This document shows, one piece after another, positions 9,892 to 18,492 of a stretch of 64,000 bases of DNA; within the stretch, counting starts at the first letter, position 1, and the number at the start of each line of letters is the position of its first letter. The stretch comes from Microlunatus parietis (GTDB lineage: Bacteria; Actinomycetota; Actinomycetes; Propionibacteriales; Propionibacteriaceae). The notes under the pieces are model-generated. The model ran no database searches, was not told where the DNA came from, and worked only from the letters and a program-made list of their open reading frames with translations. The stretch is taken from the NCBI RefSeq assembly GCF_013407955.1, contig NZ_JACCBU010000001.1, positions 3,534,001-3,598,000 of the forward strand, in the 5' to 3' direction. Both the position numbers and the translations under genes were made by a program.

Positions 9892-10817
9892 CGCAACCCA
9901 CCCCCAGCAGCACGACCGCCTCCGCTGTGACAGCGGGGTGCGGCCAGGGACAGGGCGAGCACGAGGTCGTCATCGCGCAGCAGCACCTCCAACGACTCGC
10001 CGATCAGCAGCCGCAGCAACACGCCCCGCCCGGTCGTGGTGGCCGTGTAGGCGGGGTGCGGGTTGCCCAGCAGCGCCCGCAACAGCGCGGTCCACGACCG
10101 GCCTGGCAGGTCGAGCAGCGCACGGACATGACGGTCGCGCCGCAGCGCCTCGTAGGCGGTCTGCCGGGTACCGGTCTTGGTCAGCGCACCGCACACATGC
10201 TCCACCGCAGCGCGGGCGATCTCGACCGGCCAGCCCAACAAGCACAACAGCGCGATGGCATCCTCCGCAGCGGACCCGGCCGATATGCACGCCCGATCCG
10301 ACCCACGACCACCACCATCCCCGCGATTATCGGCGGCGGACCCGGCGTCGAGACCGTCGTGTCGATCGGTGGTGTGGAAAGCCGGGTGGTAGTCCGCCAG
10401 CGGCGTCTCCCGATCGCTGAACCGTTCGGGGTCGTGGAAGGCCGAGACGTGCGGACGGCGGGCCTGATGCACCGAACAGAGCAGTCCTTGAGCGCGTTCC
10501 TCGAAGATGCAGGTGATCCGCACCGCGTGAGTCAGGATCGCCCACGGATCATCGGCCTCACGGGTGGAGCGGTACTGCATCGCCTCGAACGCCGCGGTGA
10601 CCGCCTCCCACGGATCCAGCCCATGCTTCCTGGCCAGGCTCCGGTACTTGTCGGCGGTGTACTCCATCAGCTCCCGCGCGGCCGGATCGTGTTGCCACGC
10701 GCCTGGTCCGGTCTCGTGGAGTCGGTGCAGCAGGGCACGCAGCCCTTCGCTGGTGGTGAAATCCTCACCGCTGCCCGTCGTGTTGCGGGCAGCGGAGTCG
10801 TTCGTCGTGGTGGTCAT
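9888..10817 (-). CDS. Hypothetical protein of actinobacterial integrative elements
   Basis: 309 residues. The ATG at 10817 is chosen because a strong AGGAGGT lies 9 bp upstream; the longer frame starting at 10904 lacks one. I recognise no catalytic motif. The protein is mostly helical, with segments such as RALLHRLHETGPGAWQ and DPWEAVTAAFEAMQYR, a Gly/Asp-rich low-complexity stretch around residues 170-185, and a second helical half (ALRRDRHVRALLDLPGRSW). Neighbours are a ParB-like gene (4-bp overlap) and a 130-residue hypothetical gene, so it belongs to the same transfer/maintenance operon. Confidence 0.72.
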
Positions 10818-10920
10818 GATCCGGGCACCTCCTGACAGGCAGGTGCGCTCCCGCTCCCCGAAACGGGAGCTGGGGCTTCTGCCATTCGGTGCTGCGGCGT
10901 TCATGGCCCCATCAACCCGC

Positions 10921-11313
10921 TCAGCTCATCCCGACCCTGGAGCGCACCGGACCCGACGGCGTTAAGCGGCTGCGGCCGAACGCCGACAACGGCGGCAACC
11001 GCCGCGCCCGCTCACCCAGGCTCCGCGTGTTCGACCCGAGTCGTGCGCGGACGCGGCGGGCCAGCTCTGCCTGGAAGTCGATACCCCGCCCCGCCACGGT
11101 GCCGGTCTGTCGGGCGATCAGGTCGGTGGGGCGCACCCACTCCACACCCCACGCCCGCCGCTGCCGGTCAGGACCCTTCCGCTCGCCGTCACGGGCGACC
11201 TGCACCGCCTCAACGGCCTCCGGCGTGCGCGTCTCCTCGGCTGGCTCGGATTGATGCTTGGCAGGCTCAGCCTGCTCGCGGTGTTGTCGAATCGGGTCGT
11301 GTTCGGTGCTCAT
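10921..11313 (-). CDS. Small hydrophilic hypothetical protein of the integrative element
   Basis: 130 residues. The ATG overlaps the stop of the DUF2637 gene (a few bases shared at 11311-11315). The N-terminal third is highly charged and rich in Glu, Gln and Pro (about 1-45), followed by an Arg-rich region with RAWGVEWVRPTDLIARQ and FQAELARRVRARLG. No membrane segment, signal peptide or known motif is visible. A basic composition in a DNA-processing operon makes nucleic-acid binding plausible, but this is only inference. Confidence 0.6.
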   Translation of the reverse strand: MSTEHDPIRQHREQAEPAKHQSEPAEETRTPEAVEAVQVARDGERKGPDRQRRAWGVEWVRPTDLIARQTGTVAGRGIDFQAELARRVRARLGSNTRSLGERARRLPPLSAFGRSRLTPSGPVRSRVGMS

Positions 11314-12014
11314 CAGCTCGCCTCCTCAGCATCCGCGACATCACGGCCGATGTCGGGGTTGGTGGTGTCAGGAAGGTGCGTGCCGGAAAACCACCGGCCG
11401 ACCGTCGAGGCATGAACCCCGAGCTCGCGGGCGATGCGCTTGTTTGACCAGCCCGCCTCGCGCAGCTCCCGCCCCCGCGCCCGACGATCCGCGACCGGCA
11501 CCGTCGACTCGTCCGCGCTCGTGCTCGCCGTTACCGAGACCGGCGCCAGTTCGCCGGCCTGAGTGGCCGGTAGCCGCACCGGCACAACCTCCGGCTCGGT
11601 GGCAGGGGTAGCGCGGGTGAGGATCACCGTCAGGTGGGTGATAGCCAGCAGCACCACCGGCGGCACCGCCGCCACACTGGCGGCCAGCACTCCGGGCACG
11701 TCCGCATCAGCGGCGACGACCGCATGCAACGCGTTGGCGGTCACCGACACCGTGGCGCCACCGATCAGCAGCGCCCACGGATACCACGCTGCCTTGTGCC
11801 CGGCCAGGGCGACGACCGCGACCGTGGCGACCACGATGATGCCGTCCACGATCAACGGCCACGCCCACGCCTGCCCCCGTCCGATCCCGGAACGGGCAGC
11901 GAGATCGGCCAAAGATGTAAAGCTGAGCCAGAACGCTCCGGCGGCGATGAAGACTGTCCCGGTCACGGCGGTGATCACCGCCCATCTCCTGCCCAGGCTG
12001 GCCGCACCTATCAC
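11313..12014 (-). CDS. DUF2637 membrane protein with C-terminal HTH (SpdA/Spd-like)
   Basis: 233 residues, GTG start overlapping the primase stop (GTGA). Four hydrophobic helices fill about residues 10-130. After a variable linker the C-terminus carries a helix-turn-helix, RELREAGWSNKRIARELGVHASTVGRW (about 184-210, shortened here). DUF2637 proteins are typical of Streptomyces-type plasmids and AICEs, where Spd proteins help spread plasmids between hyphae. That function is known for relatives and is inferred here. It is part of the overlapping operon. Confidence 0.82.
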   Translation of the reverse strand: MIGAASLGRRWAVITAVTGTVFIAAGAFWLSFTSLADLAARSGIGRGQAWAWPLIVDGIIVVATVAVVALAGHKAAWYPWALLIGGATVSVTANALHAVVAADADVPGVLAASVAAVPPVVLLAITHLTVILTRATPATEPEVVPVRLPATQAGELAPVSVTASTSADESTVPVADRRARGRELREAGWSNKRIARELGVHASTVGRWFSGTHLPDTTNPDIGRDVADAEEAS

Positions 12015-12982
12015 AGCTCTCGGACCCTCGGTTCGCAGCGCGTACTGGGGTTCCGGCTGAACCAGCCGTCTGCCGCCAGCGGCGAGCTGCCCCTCGCCTC
12101 GGCTCGTGACGGTGATCGTCGTGGGTGGGCGCGGGCCGTGCGATACGCGGAGCGGACCGTTACGGCGATCTCCCGCTCACCCAACCCTGATTTCTCGGCC
12201 GCGGCCGAGAGCGCATCGAGGGCGTCGGAGGGGCGCATGCCGTTCTCCGCCAACCGACACGCGGCCCAGAACAGCCCGTGATTGCGCTCACCGACCGGCC
12301 GCTGCGCCACCCAGGCGACCAACCGTGCCGCATCAGCCGACCGGTCCGCCTCCCGTCCGATACCGGGTGCTGGTCGTGGCCGGAGTTCCGGGCGTGGGTT
12401 GAGGAAGTCCCGCAGCCGGTCTGAGTCCAGGGTGCTCGCCGGGCCGGGGTTGATCCTGCGCACCCGGTACGGCACGCTCGCACCGTTGCTATGCACCGCC
12501 GAAGGCGGCACCACGACATAGCCGCCGTCCCCGCGGAAGTCCACCCCTGCGCGGGCGGCCTGCCAGCACGACTGCACCGCACTCGGGGTGGCCGGGTAGT
12601 AGGCGTGCATCCCGCCCGACGGCGAGTTCACGATGACCTGCCACCCGTCCACCAGACCGGCGTACTCGGCCCGCTCGAACGCCGCGAACCCGTTCGCCGG
12701 CCCGTGCACATCGACGTCGATGACCACCACCCCGGAGACCGTGCCGGTCGGGATGCCGATGTTCGCGCTCGGCCAGCGCCGCCACCAGCCGTCCACCATT
12801 TCGGGGGTGGTGGTCGCGTCGTGGAAGCCGTGCTCGACCAGAGGCTGCTTCCCGCCCGGCACGCACGGAAACACCGGCACACCCGCGCCCGCGAACGCGC
12901 GAGCCGCCGCAGACAACGGCAGCGACGCCGCCTCGGACATTCGCATAAGGACGCCGGCGAGAGCATCATGCTCGACCATCAC
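12011..12982 (-). CDS. Bifunctional primase/polymerase (Prim-Pol, archaeo-eukaryotic primase fold)
   Basis: 323 residues. The Prim-Pol N-terminal domain is recognised from VFPCVPGGKQPL, GWWRRWPSANIGIPTG, the metal-binding VVVIDVDVHG and the RGDGGYVVVPPS segment (about 35-165). The C-terminal part is helical (VGERNHGLFWAACRLAENG), as in plasmid and AICE primases of actinobacteria. It probably primes replication of the excised or transferred element. The start is the GTG at 12982 or the ATG at 12979, both overlapping the upstream stop. No helicase is fused or adjacent. Confidence 0.88.
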   Translation of the reverse strand: MMVEHDALAGVLMRMSEAASLPLSAAARAFAGAGVPVFPCVPGGKQPLVEHGFHDATTTPEMVDGWWRRWPSANIGIPTGTVSGVVVIDVDVHGPANGFAAFERAEYAGLVDGWQVIVNSPSGGMHAYYPATPSAVQSCWQAARAGVDFRGDGGYVVVPPSAVHSNGASVPYRVRRINPGPASTLDSDRLRDFLNPRPELRPRPAPGIGREADRSADAARLVAWVAQRPVGERNHGLFWAACRLAENGMRPSDALDALSAAAEKSGLGEREIAVTVRSAYRTARAHPRRSPSRAEARGSSPLAADGWFSRNPSTRCEPRVREL

Positions 12983-13920
12983 AACCCCAGCCCCGCGCCT
13001 ACCGACATCGCTGACACCGCCGGGGGCTCTCGTCGCGGTGGCGGTTCCTCTGACCGTCGTGCCCCGGACTGCTCGGGTGCTGGCCGGCCGCGCTCCGGCG
13101 CGGCGCGATCCAGACCAGGCGGGACACTATCGGCGACCTGAGCGGTGTCGAGCCGGTCGAGAACCTGGAGCGCGATCTTGCGGACCCGCTCACCGGTGGC
13201 CTGCACCAGCTGCATCGGGTCTTTGCCGTCCACGCGGGCCGCCCACGACGCGACGTACGGGATCGTGTAGTCGCTGGTGTCCATGCCATGTGCGGCGCCG
13301 ATCATCACCGACTCCACCTCCACCTCCCCGATACCGCGATGCGCCACGGCTTCGTCGTTGTCGGGGCCGTGCATGAGCACGTGGGTGAGGGTCTTGACCT
13401 GGGCAGCGTGGCTCATCTCCTCTCGCACCGCCACCGTCTTCGTGGTGTAGTCGGCCAGGCCGTTGGCGCCGTGGATCATCCCTTCATGCGGCACCCGCAT
13501 CACCTCGAACCCCGCCGACTCCACCTGAGCGGACAGGCCGTCCCACAGTCCGGTAGGTGCTTGGTCTTCCAGCAGTCGCGGCTGGCCGCCGCCGAACAAC
13601 TCACCCGAGAGGTCCCGCCAGCCATGCTCGCCGGCGTCCTCAGACTCAGAATCGCCAGCATCAACCGCCACACAACCGACTCGAAAGGACAGTGGGCGAA
13701 CTACGCCGCCGACCGCAGACACTGACCCCGAAGCAGAGCGTTCACGGACTTCGAATACGCCCGTCCTGCCAGCTGACCGAGATTGGAACCGGGCCGCGTA
13801 CTCTGGCGCACGCCGCCAGTTCTCGCCCGACACGAGCGCCTCGACCGCGCCCGTCAGGCGCTTGTGCAGCTCATCGAGCTTCGTGCCGCGTGCGTTCCGC
13901 GCCCCATCCCTCGTCGTCAT
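12979..13920 (-). CDS. ArdC-like antirestriction/metallopeptidase-like protein, apparently degenerate
   Basis: 313 residues. Residues 14-45 match the start of ArdC-type ssDNA-binding domains (LDELHKRLTGAVEALVSGE, then NWRRAPEYAARF). The C-terminal half follows the family well (LLEDQAPTGLWDGLSAQV, HGANGLADYTTKTVAV, AAHGMDTSDYTIPYVASW). Two changes stand out. The block after AARF, where relatives have YSFNN and a RxGExG region, is replaced by unrelated Ser/Arg/Val-rich sequence. The zinc motif HExGH expected after VKTL is shortened to THVLMH. It is the first gene of the operon. The frame is intact, but it is probably inactive as a metalloprotease. Confidence 0.7.
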   Translation of the reverse strand: MTTRDGARNARGTKLDELHKRLTGAVEALVSGENWRRAPEYAARFQSRSAGRTGVFEVRERSASGSVSAVGGVVRPLSFRVGCVAVDAGDSESEDAGEHGWRDLSGELFGGGQPRLLEDQAPTGLWDGLSAQVESAGFEVMRVPHEGMIHGANGLADYTTKTVAVREEMSHAAQVKTLTHVLMHGPDNDEAVAHRGIGEVEVESVMIGAAHGMDTSDYTIPYVASWAARVDGKDPMQLVQATGERVRKIALQVLDRLDTAQVADSVPPGLDRAAPERGRPAPEQSGARRSEEPPPRREPPAVSAMSVGAGLGL

Positions 13921-14150
13921 GTCTGGTCTCCTCCCCGCTGGGCCAACCCGTGCCGAGCGGCCTTGCGACCATGAGGTGCGCCAGGAGGACCAGCGGATCG
14001 AGACGGACGACGAGCAACAGACAGTGGACGGCCGTCAGGAAGCGACGGTGCACCTGACGTTGCCACCGGCCTACCGGATGAGACTCAACTTCGGAGGACA
14101 GGACTCGTGATGACTCCGATATCCGTATCGGATGCGGTCAGATCGGGCTC

Positions 14151-15071
14151 TCAGGCCTGTGGCGACGGTTGCCGGGTCAGCTTGCGGTACTTGCTTGGGC
14201 TGACGCCGACGCATTGACGGAACACGCGGGCCGCGTGTCCGCGGCTACGCCAGCCGACCTCACGCATCGCGGTCTCGATGGGCATGTCCGTTTCCCGCAG
14301 GATCGTCGCCAAGCGCTCGGCTCGGATCATCGTCAGGTATGCCCATGGTGTCTTCCCGTACGCCTCGACGAACACGCGGCTCAGCCGCGACGGCGAAAGG
14401 TGTGCCTGCCTGGCCAGGTCCGCAAGCGTCCATCGCTTCGCCGGAGCTGTCCTGAGCAGTTCGGCGACGTGCCGAACATCGGCTCGCAGGGGTGCAAATC
14501 GTCGGTTCCGGGGCACGGCTGGCCGCATACTTCTGCGTTGAGGCGAGAGCCTCACCGGCGAGACTTGAACAATCGGCGCGACCACGTCGACGATCGCGAA
14601 CCATAGGGCCTGCATCCGGTGGCAGTGCACCGCGAACCCGCCATCCATGCTGTGCGTCACGAGCTGATCCAGCCATGGTGCCAGCATGTCGCTTCGATCT
14701 TGGCCAAGATGCAGCACCTGTGCCGGGTCGGTGTATAGCCTCTTGACGAGGCTTCGGGCGTCGAGGCGATCCCGGACAAGCCCCGCGTACTGCCAGAACA
14801 GCTGATCGAACACATAGTCAGTGTCGAGGTAGATGGTCGTCACCGTGATGTGGGCCGCGGGATTGCTTCCGCACAGCACGTTCGGGCATAGCACCACCGC
14901 GTCCCCGGGGCGCACCGATTCTTCGCCGAACTCGCTGAACAAGATCGCGGACCCGGAACGGACAACAATCAGCTTCACACAGTCGTAGGAAGTTGGCCCA
15001 ACGGGATCATGGACGGTGCGTGTGCGAGCGACTATCGGATCGTAGGCGCCTCCAGCACAGCTGGTCGGCAT
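14151..15071 (-). CDS. AraC-family transcriptional regulator
   Basis: 306 residues from the ATG at 15071. The frame continues further upstream, but that extension is Arg-rich and runs towards the micropeptide gene. The N-terminal half is cupin-like (LIVVRSGSAILFSEFGEESVRPGD at about 30-55, split here as one continuous region). The C-terminal half is the double HTH of the AraC family: WTLADLARQAHLSPSRLSRVF and ETAMREVGWRSRGHAARVF. It lies between the transfer operon and terC and does not overlap either. The inducer is unknown. This type occurs near actinobacterial integrative elements, so a link to element control is possible but unproven. Confidence 0.88.
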   Translation of the reverse strand: MPTSCAGGAYDPIVARTRTVHDPVGPTSYDCVKLIVVRSGSAILFSEFGEESVRPGDAVVLCPNVLCGSNPAAHITVTTIYLDTDYVFDQLFWQYAGLVRDRLDARSLVKRLYTDPAQVLHLGQDRSDMLAPWLDQLVTHSMDGGFAVHCHRMQALWFAIVDVVAPIVQVSPVRLSPQRRSMRPAVPRNRRFAPLRADVRHVAELLRTAPAKRWTLADLARQAHLSPSRLSRVFVEAYGKTPWAYLTMIRAERLATILRETDMPIETAMREVGWRSRGHAARVFRQCVGVSPSKYRKLTRQPSPQA

Positions 15072-15196
15072 ATCACCGGCGCTGTCATCGGAATCCTCGG
15101 GCCCGCGGTCCTGACCGTCATCTTGCTGGTCCAGCGCCCTCAGGGGTGCTCGCCGGATGGTCAAATGCACCGAACCCCTGCGCCGGGCCCATGCCG

Positions 15197-15307
15197 TTAC
15201 CTGCGCGGGCCCGGCGGGCGTCGGGGTGAGCTGAGCGCAGCGCAGCTGATGATCAGTGCGGCGATGACGAGCACGGTGGCTACGACCTCGATCACGTAGT
15301 CCAACAT
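15197..15307 (-). CDS. 36-residue single-helix membrane micropeptide, coupled to terC
   Basis: The ATG at 15307 follows the terC stop by 2 bp. AAGGA inside the terC tail (7 bp upstream) serves as ribosome binding site, so translation is probably coupled. The peptide starts MLDYVIEVVATVLVIAALII, a single transmembrane helix with one Asp and one Glu at its start, and ends in a short Pro/Arg-rich basic tail. I recognise no family. The position behind an Mn exporter suggests a transporter-associated small protein, but the sequence does not prove it is translated. Confidence 0.6.
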   Translation of the reverse strand: MLDYVIEVVATVLVIAALIISCAALSSPRRPPGPRR

Positions 15308-15309
15308 GG

Positions 15310-16308
15310 TCAGTCCTTCTTTGCGACGGCATCTGGATCGGGGGGCAGGGCTTGTGCGGCAGTGCGCCGGCTGCGCAGGCTGGCCACGGTGACCGTGGTG
15401 AGGATGCCGACGATGACGGCCAGCGAGATCGGTGTGGGGACCAGCGGGACGGACGGCCAGACCTCGTGCGCCCAGTGCAGCATCAGTTTCAGGCCGATGA
15501 AGGCGAGGATGATGGCCAGGCCGTGGTTGAGGTAGATGAGCTTGGCCAGCACCGAGTGGAGCACGAAGTACAGCGCGCGCAGGCCGAGCAGGGCGAAGGC
15601 GTTGGTGGCGAACACCAGGTAGGGGTCGCTGGTGATGCCGTAGACGGCCGGGACTGAGTCGACTGCGAAGACGATGTCGGTGAAGAAGATGGCCGCCACG
15701 ACGACGGCCAGCGGGGTGAGTGCGCGCCGGCCGTTCTCCCGTACGGTGAATCGGGTGCCCCGGTAGTCGTCGGTGACCGGCATGATTCTGCGTAGCAGTC
15801 GCACGATACGCATCTGCGATGGGTCGCGGTCTTCGAAGCCGCCGCCGGAGCGCACCTCCTGCAGGATCTTGCCGGCTGAGACGAGCAGGATCGCTCCGAA
15901 GACGAGGAACGCCCAGGTGCCGGCCTGCAGTAACGCCGCACCGGCGGCGATGAAGATGCCGCGCAACAGCAGGGCTCCGACGATGCCGAAGAGCAGCACC
16001 CGCTGCTGGATGTTGGCGGGGACGGCGAAGCCGGCGAGGATGAGCATGAACACGAACAGGTTGTCCACCGACAGTGACTTCTCCACCACGAAGCCGGTGA
16101 CGAACTCCAGCGCCGGGGTGTTGCCGTAGGTGGCCCAGATCCAGATGGCGAACACGAACGGCAGGGTGAGGTAGAAGACCGACCACGCCACCGCTTCCCG
16201 GAGCGACACCTCGTGCGGCCGGCGAGTGACGACGAAGTCGGTCACCAGCAGGGCCAGCAACACGGCGATGCTGACCGCCCAGAGTCCAGGTTGCGATGCG
16301 AGAAGCAT
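15310..16308 (-). CDS. terC: TerC/Alx-family integral membrane Mn(II) exporter
   Basis: 332 residues from the ATG at 16308, chosen because AGAGGTG lies 8 bp upstream; a GTG at 16329 is the other option. There are about eight hydrophobic segments. TerC signatures are clear: VVEKSLSVDNLFVFMLI, the RDPSQMRIVRLLRRIMPVTDDYRG loop region and FTDIVFAVDSVPAVYGIT, whose acidic residues (Asp in SVDN and AVDS) form the presumed metal site. The yybP-ykoY riboswitch directly upstream indicates induction by Mn2+. Paralogue of the gene at 27262-28281. A micropeptide gene follows 2 bp downstream. Confidence 0.92.
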   Translation of the reverse strand: MLLASQPGLWAVSIAVLLALLVTDFVVTRRPHEVSLREAVAWSVFYLTLPFVFAIWIWATYGNTPALEFVTGFVVEKSLSVDNLFVFMLILAGFAVPANIQQRVLLFGIVGALLLRGIFIAAGAALLQAGTWAFLVFGAILLVSAGKILQEVRSGGGFEDRDPSQMRIVRLLRRIMPVTDDYRGTRFTVRENGRRALTPLAVVVAAIFFTDIVFAVDSVPAVYGITSDPYLVFATNAFALLGLRALYFVLHSVLAKLIYLNHGLAIILAFIGLKLMLHWAHEVWPSVPLVPTPISLAVIVGILTTVTVASLRSRRTAAQALPPDPDAVAKKD

Positions 16309-16334
16309 GAAGGGGACACCTCTAGACACGTTGC

Positions 16335-16436
16335 AGTGTCGAGGTCTCCTTCGCCTATAAAGGCGACTCCCCGGGGAGCACCATAGGGGTGTCCGTAATG
16401 ACCGGGTGAGCCCTGCGGAAGTACTCCCCTCGCGCC
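16335..16436 (-). ncRNA. yybP-ykoY Mn2+ riboswitch upstream of terC
   Basis: On the minus strand the leader has a closing helix (CGAGG with CCTCG), the conserved GGGGAGTA loop at its 5' side, an internal hairpin region with CCCGGTCATTACGGACACC, the second conserved GGGGAG, a GGCG/CGCC-type stem (GTCGCC TTTATA GGCGA) and the closing GGAGACC. This is the layout of the Mn2+-sensing yybP-ykoY class, which commonly precedes terC/alx genes. It ends about 27 bp before the terC start, so control could act on translation. I recognised it from motifs; no covariance search was run. Confidence 0.82.
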
Positions 16437-16681
16437 TTCATTATCGCGTGAGCTGTTGGCCCCGGTCAACCGGACGCCGGACGACGAGACTCACAGTGTG
16501 CACGAGGACGTGGGGAGGCCCGGTGGCGCGCTACCTCGCGGGTGTTGTCAGGAAGTGGGGTGAGGTGATCCAGAGCGGCTGAAGGAGTCTGGTGTTTCAG
16601 CCGAGGAAGGGGCACTCTGAATCACAACGAACCGAGACGGCCGCCGCAGGCGCCCGCCGACCGGTTGAGCCACGCGAATCG

Positions 16682-17368
16682 TTATCGATCCGCCTTCACG
16701 CCGAGGATGCGGGCCGCAGCGACCGCCGCGCCGAACCCGTTGTCGATGTTCACCACGGTCACGCCGGGCGAGCAGGAGTTCAGCATCGTCAGCAGCGGCG
16801 CGAGCCCGCCGAACGCGGCGCCGTAGCCGACCGATGTCGGCACCGCCACTACCGGCGCGCTCACAAGGCCGGTCACGACGCTCGGCAGCGCCCCGTCCAT
16901 GCCCGCCACCACGATCACGCAGGCCGCCTCCCGCAGTTCACCGAGCTTGTCGAGGAGCCGGTGCAGCCCGGCCACGCCCACGTCGGCGACCAAGCGGGCG
17001 TCGATCCCATTCCCGCGGGCCGTGATCTCCGCCTCGCGGGCTACCGGCAGGTCCGAGGTTCCCGCGCAGACGATCGTGAGCGGGCCGGCCTCGGGGGACG
17101 GGAATTCGCCGACCGCGCACACGCCTGCCTCGGCGAACACGTTGTCGCCGAATGCCTTGCGAACCGCCGCCTCGCAGGCCGCGTCGCAGCGGGTTGCGAC
17201 AGCCACGCGCCCCGGATGGGCTTCTCGCAGGGCCTCCAGCGTGCTGACGACCTGTTCCGGGGTCTTGCCCGCCGCGTACACGGCCTCGGCTGTCCCGGTC
17301 CGGGCCGGCCGTCCGACGTCGATCTTCGCCCACCCCAGGTCCCGGTAGGCCCACTCCTCGATCTGCAC
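16682..17368 (-). CDS. larB: Nickel-pincer cofactor biosynthesis protein LarB (AIR carboxylase fold)
   Basis: 228 residues from the GTG at 17368, which has GGAGG 9 bp upstream. The frame upstream of it is Arg-rich and rejected. Motifs AGTSDLPVAREAEITARGNG, VVAGMDGALPSVVTGLV and VPTSVGYGAAFGGLAPLL match LarB, which carboxylates and hydrolyses nicotinic acid adenine dinucleotide using CO2 at the first step of NPN cofactor synthesis. LarC and LarE are not in the window. It is the last gene of the minus-strand run after the DUF6671 gene, with a 228-bp gap. Confidence 0.9.
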   Translation of the reverse strand: MQIEEWAYRDLGWAKIDVGRPARTGTAEAVYAAGKTPEQVVSTLEALREAHPGRVAVATRCDAACEAAVRKAFGDNVFAEAGVCAVGEFPSPEAGPLTIVCAGTSDLPVAREAEITARGNGIDARLVADVGVAGLHRLLDKLGELREAACVIVVAGMDGALPSVVTGLVSAPVVAVPTSVGYGAAFGGLAPLLTMLNSCSPGVTVVNIDNGFGAAVAAARILGVKADR

Positions 17369-17595
17369 GTCTTCTATCCTCCCACTTGCCCGTCGTCCGC
17401 CCCTCACCCGGATCCGGGGTCGCCAAGCGAGTCGCCGTGGACGGCCACCTCGTCCGCCACGACGTGCTGGTGTGGGTCGACGGCGCTGGGCCCCGACGTT
17501 CGCAGGTCCGGTGGGCGACCCTTGCACGGTCGTGGTCACCGCCTAACCGGCCGCTGCGTCATCTCCCGGATGTCTGAGTTCTCGCAGCACGCGGC

Positions 17596-18492
17596 TCAGG
17601 GGTTGCAGCGTGGGCACCGCCCGGGGTCCGCAGTCGTACCCGGGGCGATTACGGCGCGCTCGGCCCGGTGGCCGCAGGCGGGGCAGCCGTCGATCTCGGC
17701 GCGGACGTCGTCGACCGGGGTGCCGCACCAGGCGCAGGGCACACCGGTGACTGCATCGACGGGTCCCCAGCCGGGGCTCGTGCAGGCCGGGCAGCGGGCG
17801 GCGAGGCGGGCGGCGAGGCGCTCGGCGGCTTGGCGGATGACCGGTCGCCGGGACGGGCACATATGCGCGCGCAGATCGGTCTCGACCCGCGCTTGCCCGT
17901 CGGGAGATGCCGCGGCGCAGGTGGCCACCGCGGCCTCGATGTCGGCCAGGTCGCGCAGCCCTTTGAGCACTGGCGCCGGCGGGCCGTGGTTGGGTCGGAC
18001 GATGACGGCGTGGCCGGGGAGATCGAAGCGGCGGGTCAGGCTGGTCATGTCATGACCGGGCTCGACTGCCCGGGCGGCGGCCCGGATGTCGAGGCTGATG
18101 GCTCTGTCCCACACGACGATGTCGCGGTCGGCGTCGACCAGCACCACAATTTCGGCGTCCGCGGTGAGCAGCGGGCTCGCCGGATGGGGACCGATGCTGC
18201 CTTCCGAGGCGACCCCGAGAGAGGTTCCCGCGGCGGCCATGCCGAGGCGGGCCTTGGCGATGGCGGTGTCCAGCGGCGTCCCGGGACGCGGAATGTCCCC
18301 GCTGAAGGTGCCCAGCTGGTCAGTGTCGATCGCCACGGCCGTAACCTCTAGGCCGGAGGCCGCCAGCGGCGGGGCCACCAAGGGAAGCTTGTCGTGCTTG
18401 GTGGCCAGAACCGCCCGGCGGCCGGTGTAGGACACGACCGGCCGCCGGCCGGCATCGCGCGGCACGGCGCCGTCACCCGAGGGGCTGCTCAT
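17596..18492 (-). CDS. DUF6671 family protein with C-terminal zinc ribbons
   Basis: 298 residues. The N-terminal two-thirds contain [38 protein letters not shown] and [14 protein letters not shown], matching the DUF6671 pattern. The C-terminal 75 residues hold four CxxC knuckles (CPAC, CAWC, CPAC, CPRC), which would bind zinc. The biochemical role of the family is not known to me. The start ATG overlaps the ilvD stop (ATGA), so it is translated with the dehydratase. It may be an accessory to the dehydratase or isocitrate dehydrogenase branch, which is inference. Confidence 0.8.
   Translation of the reverse strand: MSSPSGDGAVPRDAGRRPVVSYTGRRAVLATKHDKLPLVAPPLAASGLEVTAVAIDTDQLGTFSGDIPRPGTPLDTAIAKARLGMAAAGTSLGVASEGSIGPHPASPLLTADAEIVVLVDADRDIVVWDRAISLDIRAAARAVEPGHDMTSLTRRFDLPGHAVIVRPNHGPPAPVLKGLRDLADIEAAVATCAAASPDGQARVETDLRAHMCPSRRPVIRQAAERLAARLAARCPACTSPGWGPVDAVTGVPCAWCGTPVDDVRAEIDGCPACGHRAERAVIAPGTTADPGRCPRCNP

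Noticed and set aside
12491..13376. Plus-strand frames opposite the primase and ArdC-like genes
   Set aside because: Shadow frames with no motifs; the minus-strand genes have clear family signatures.
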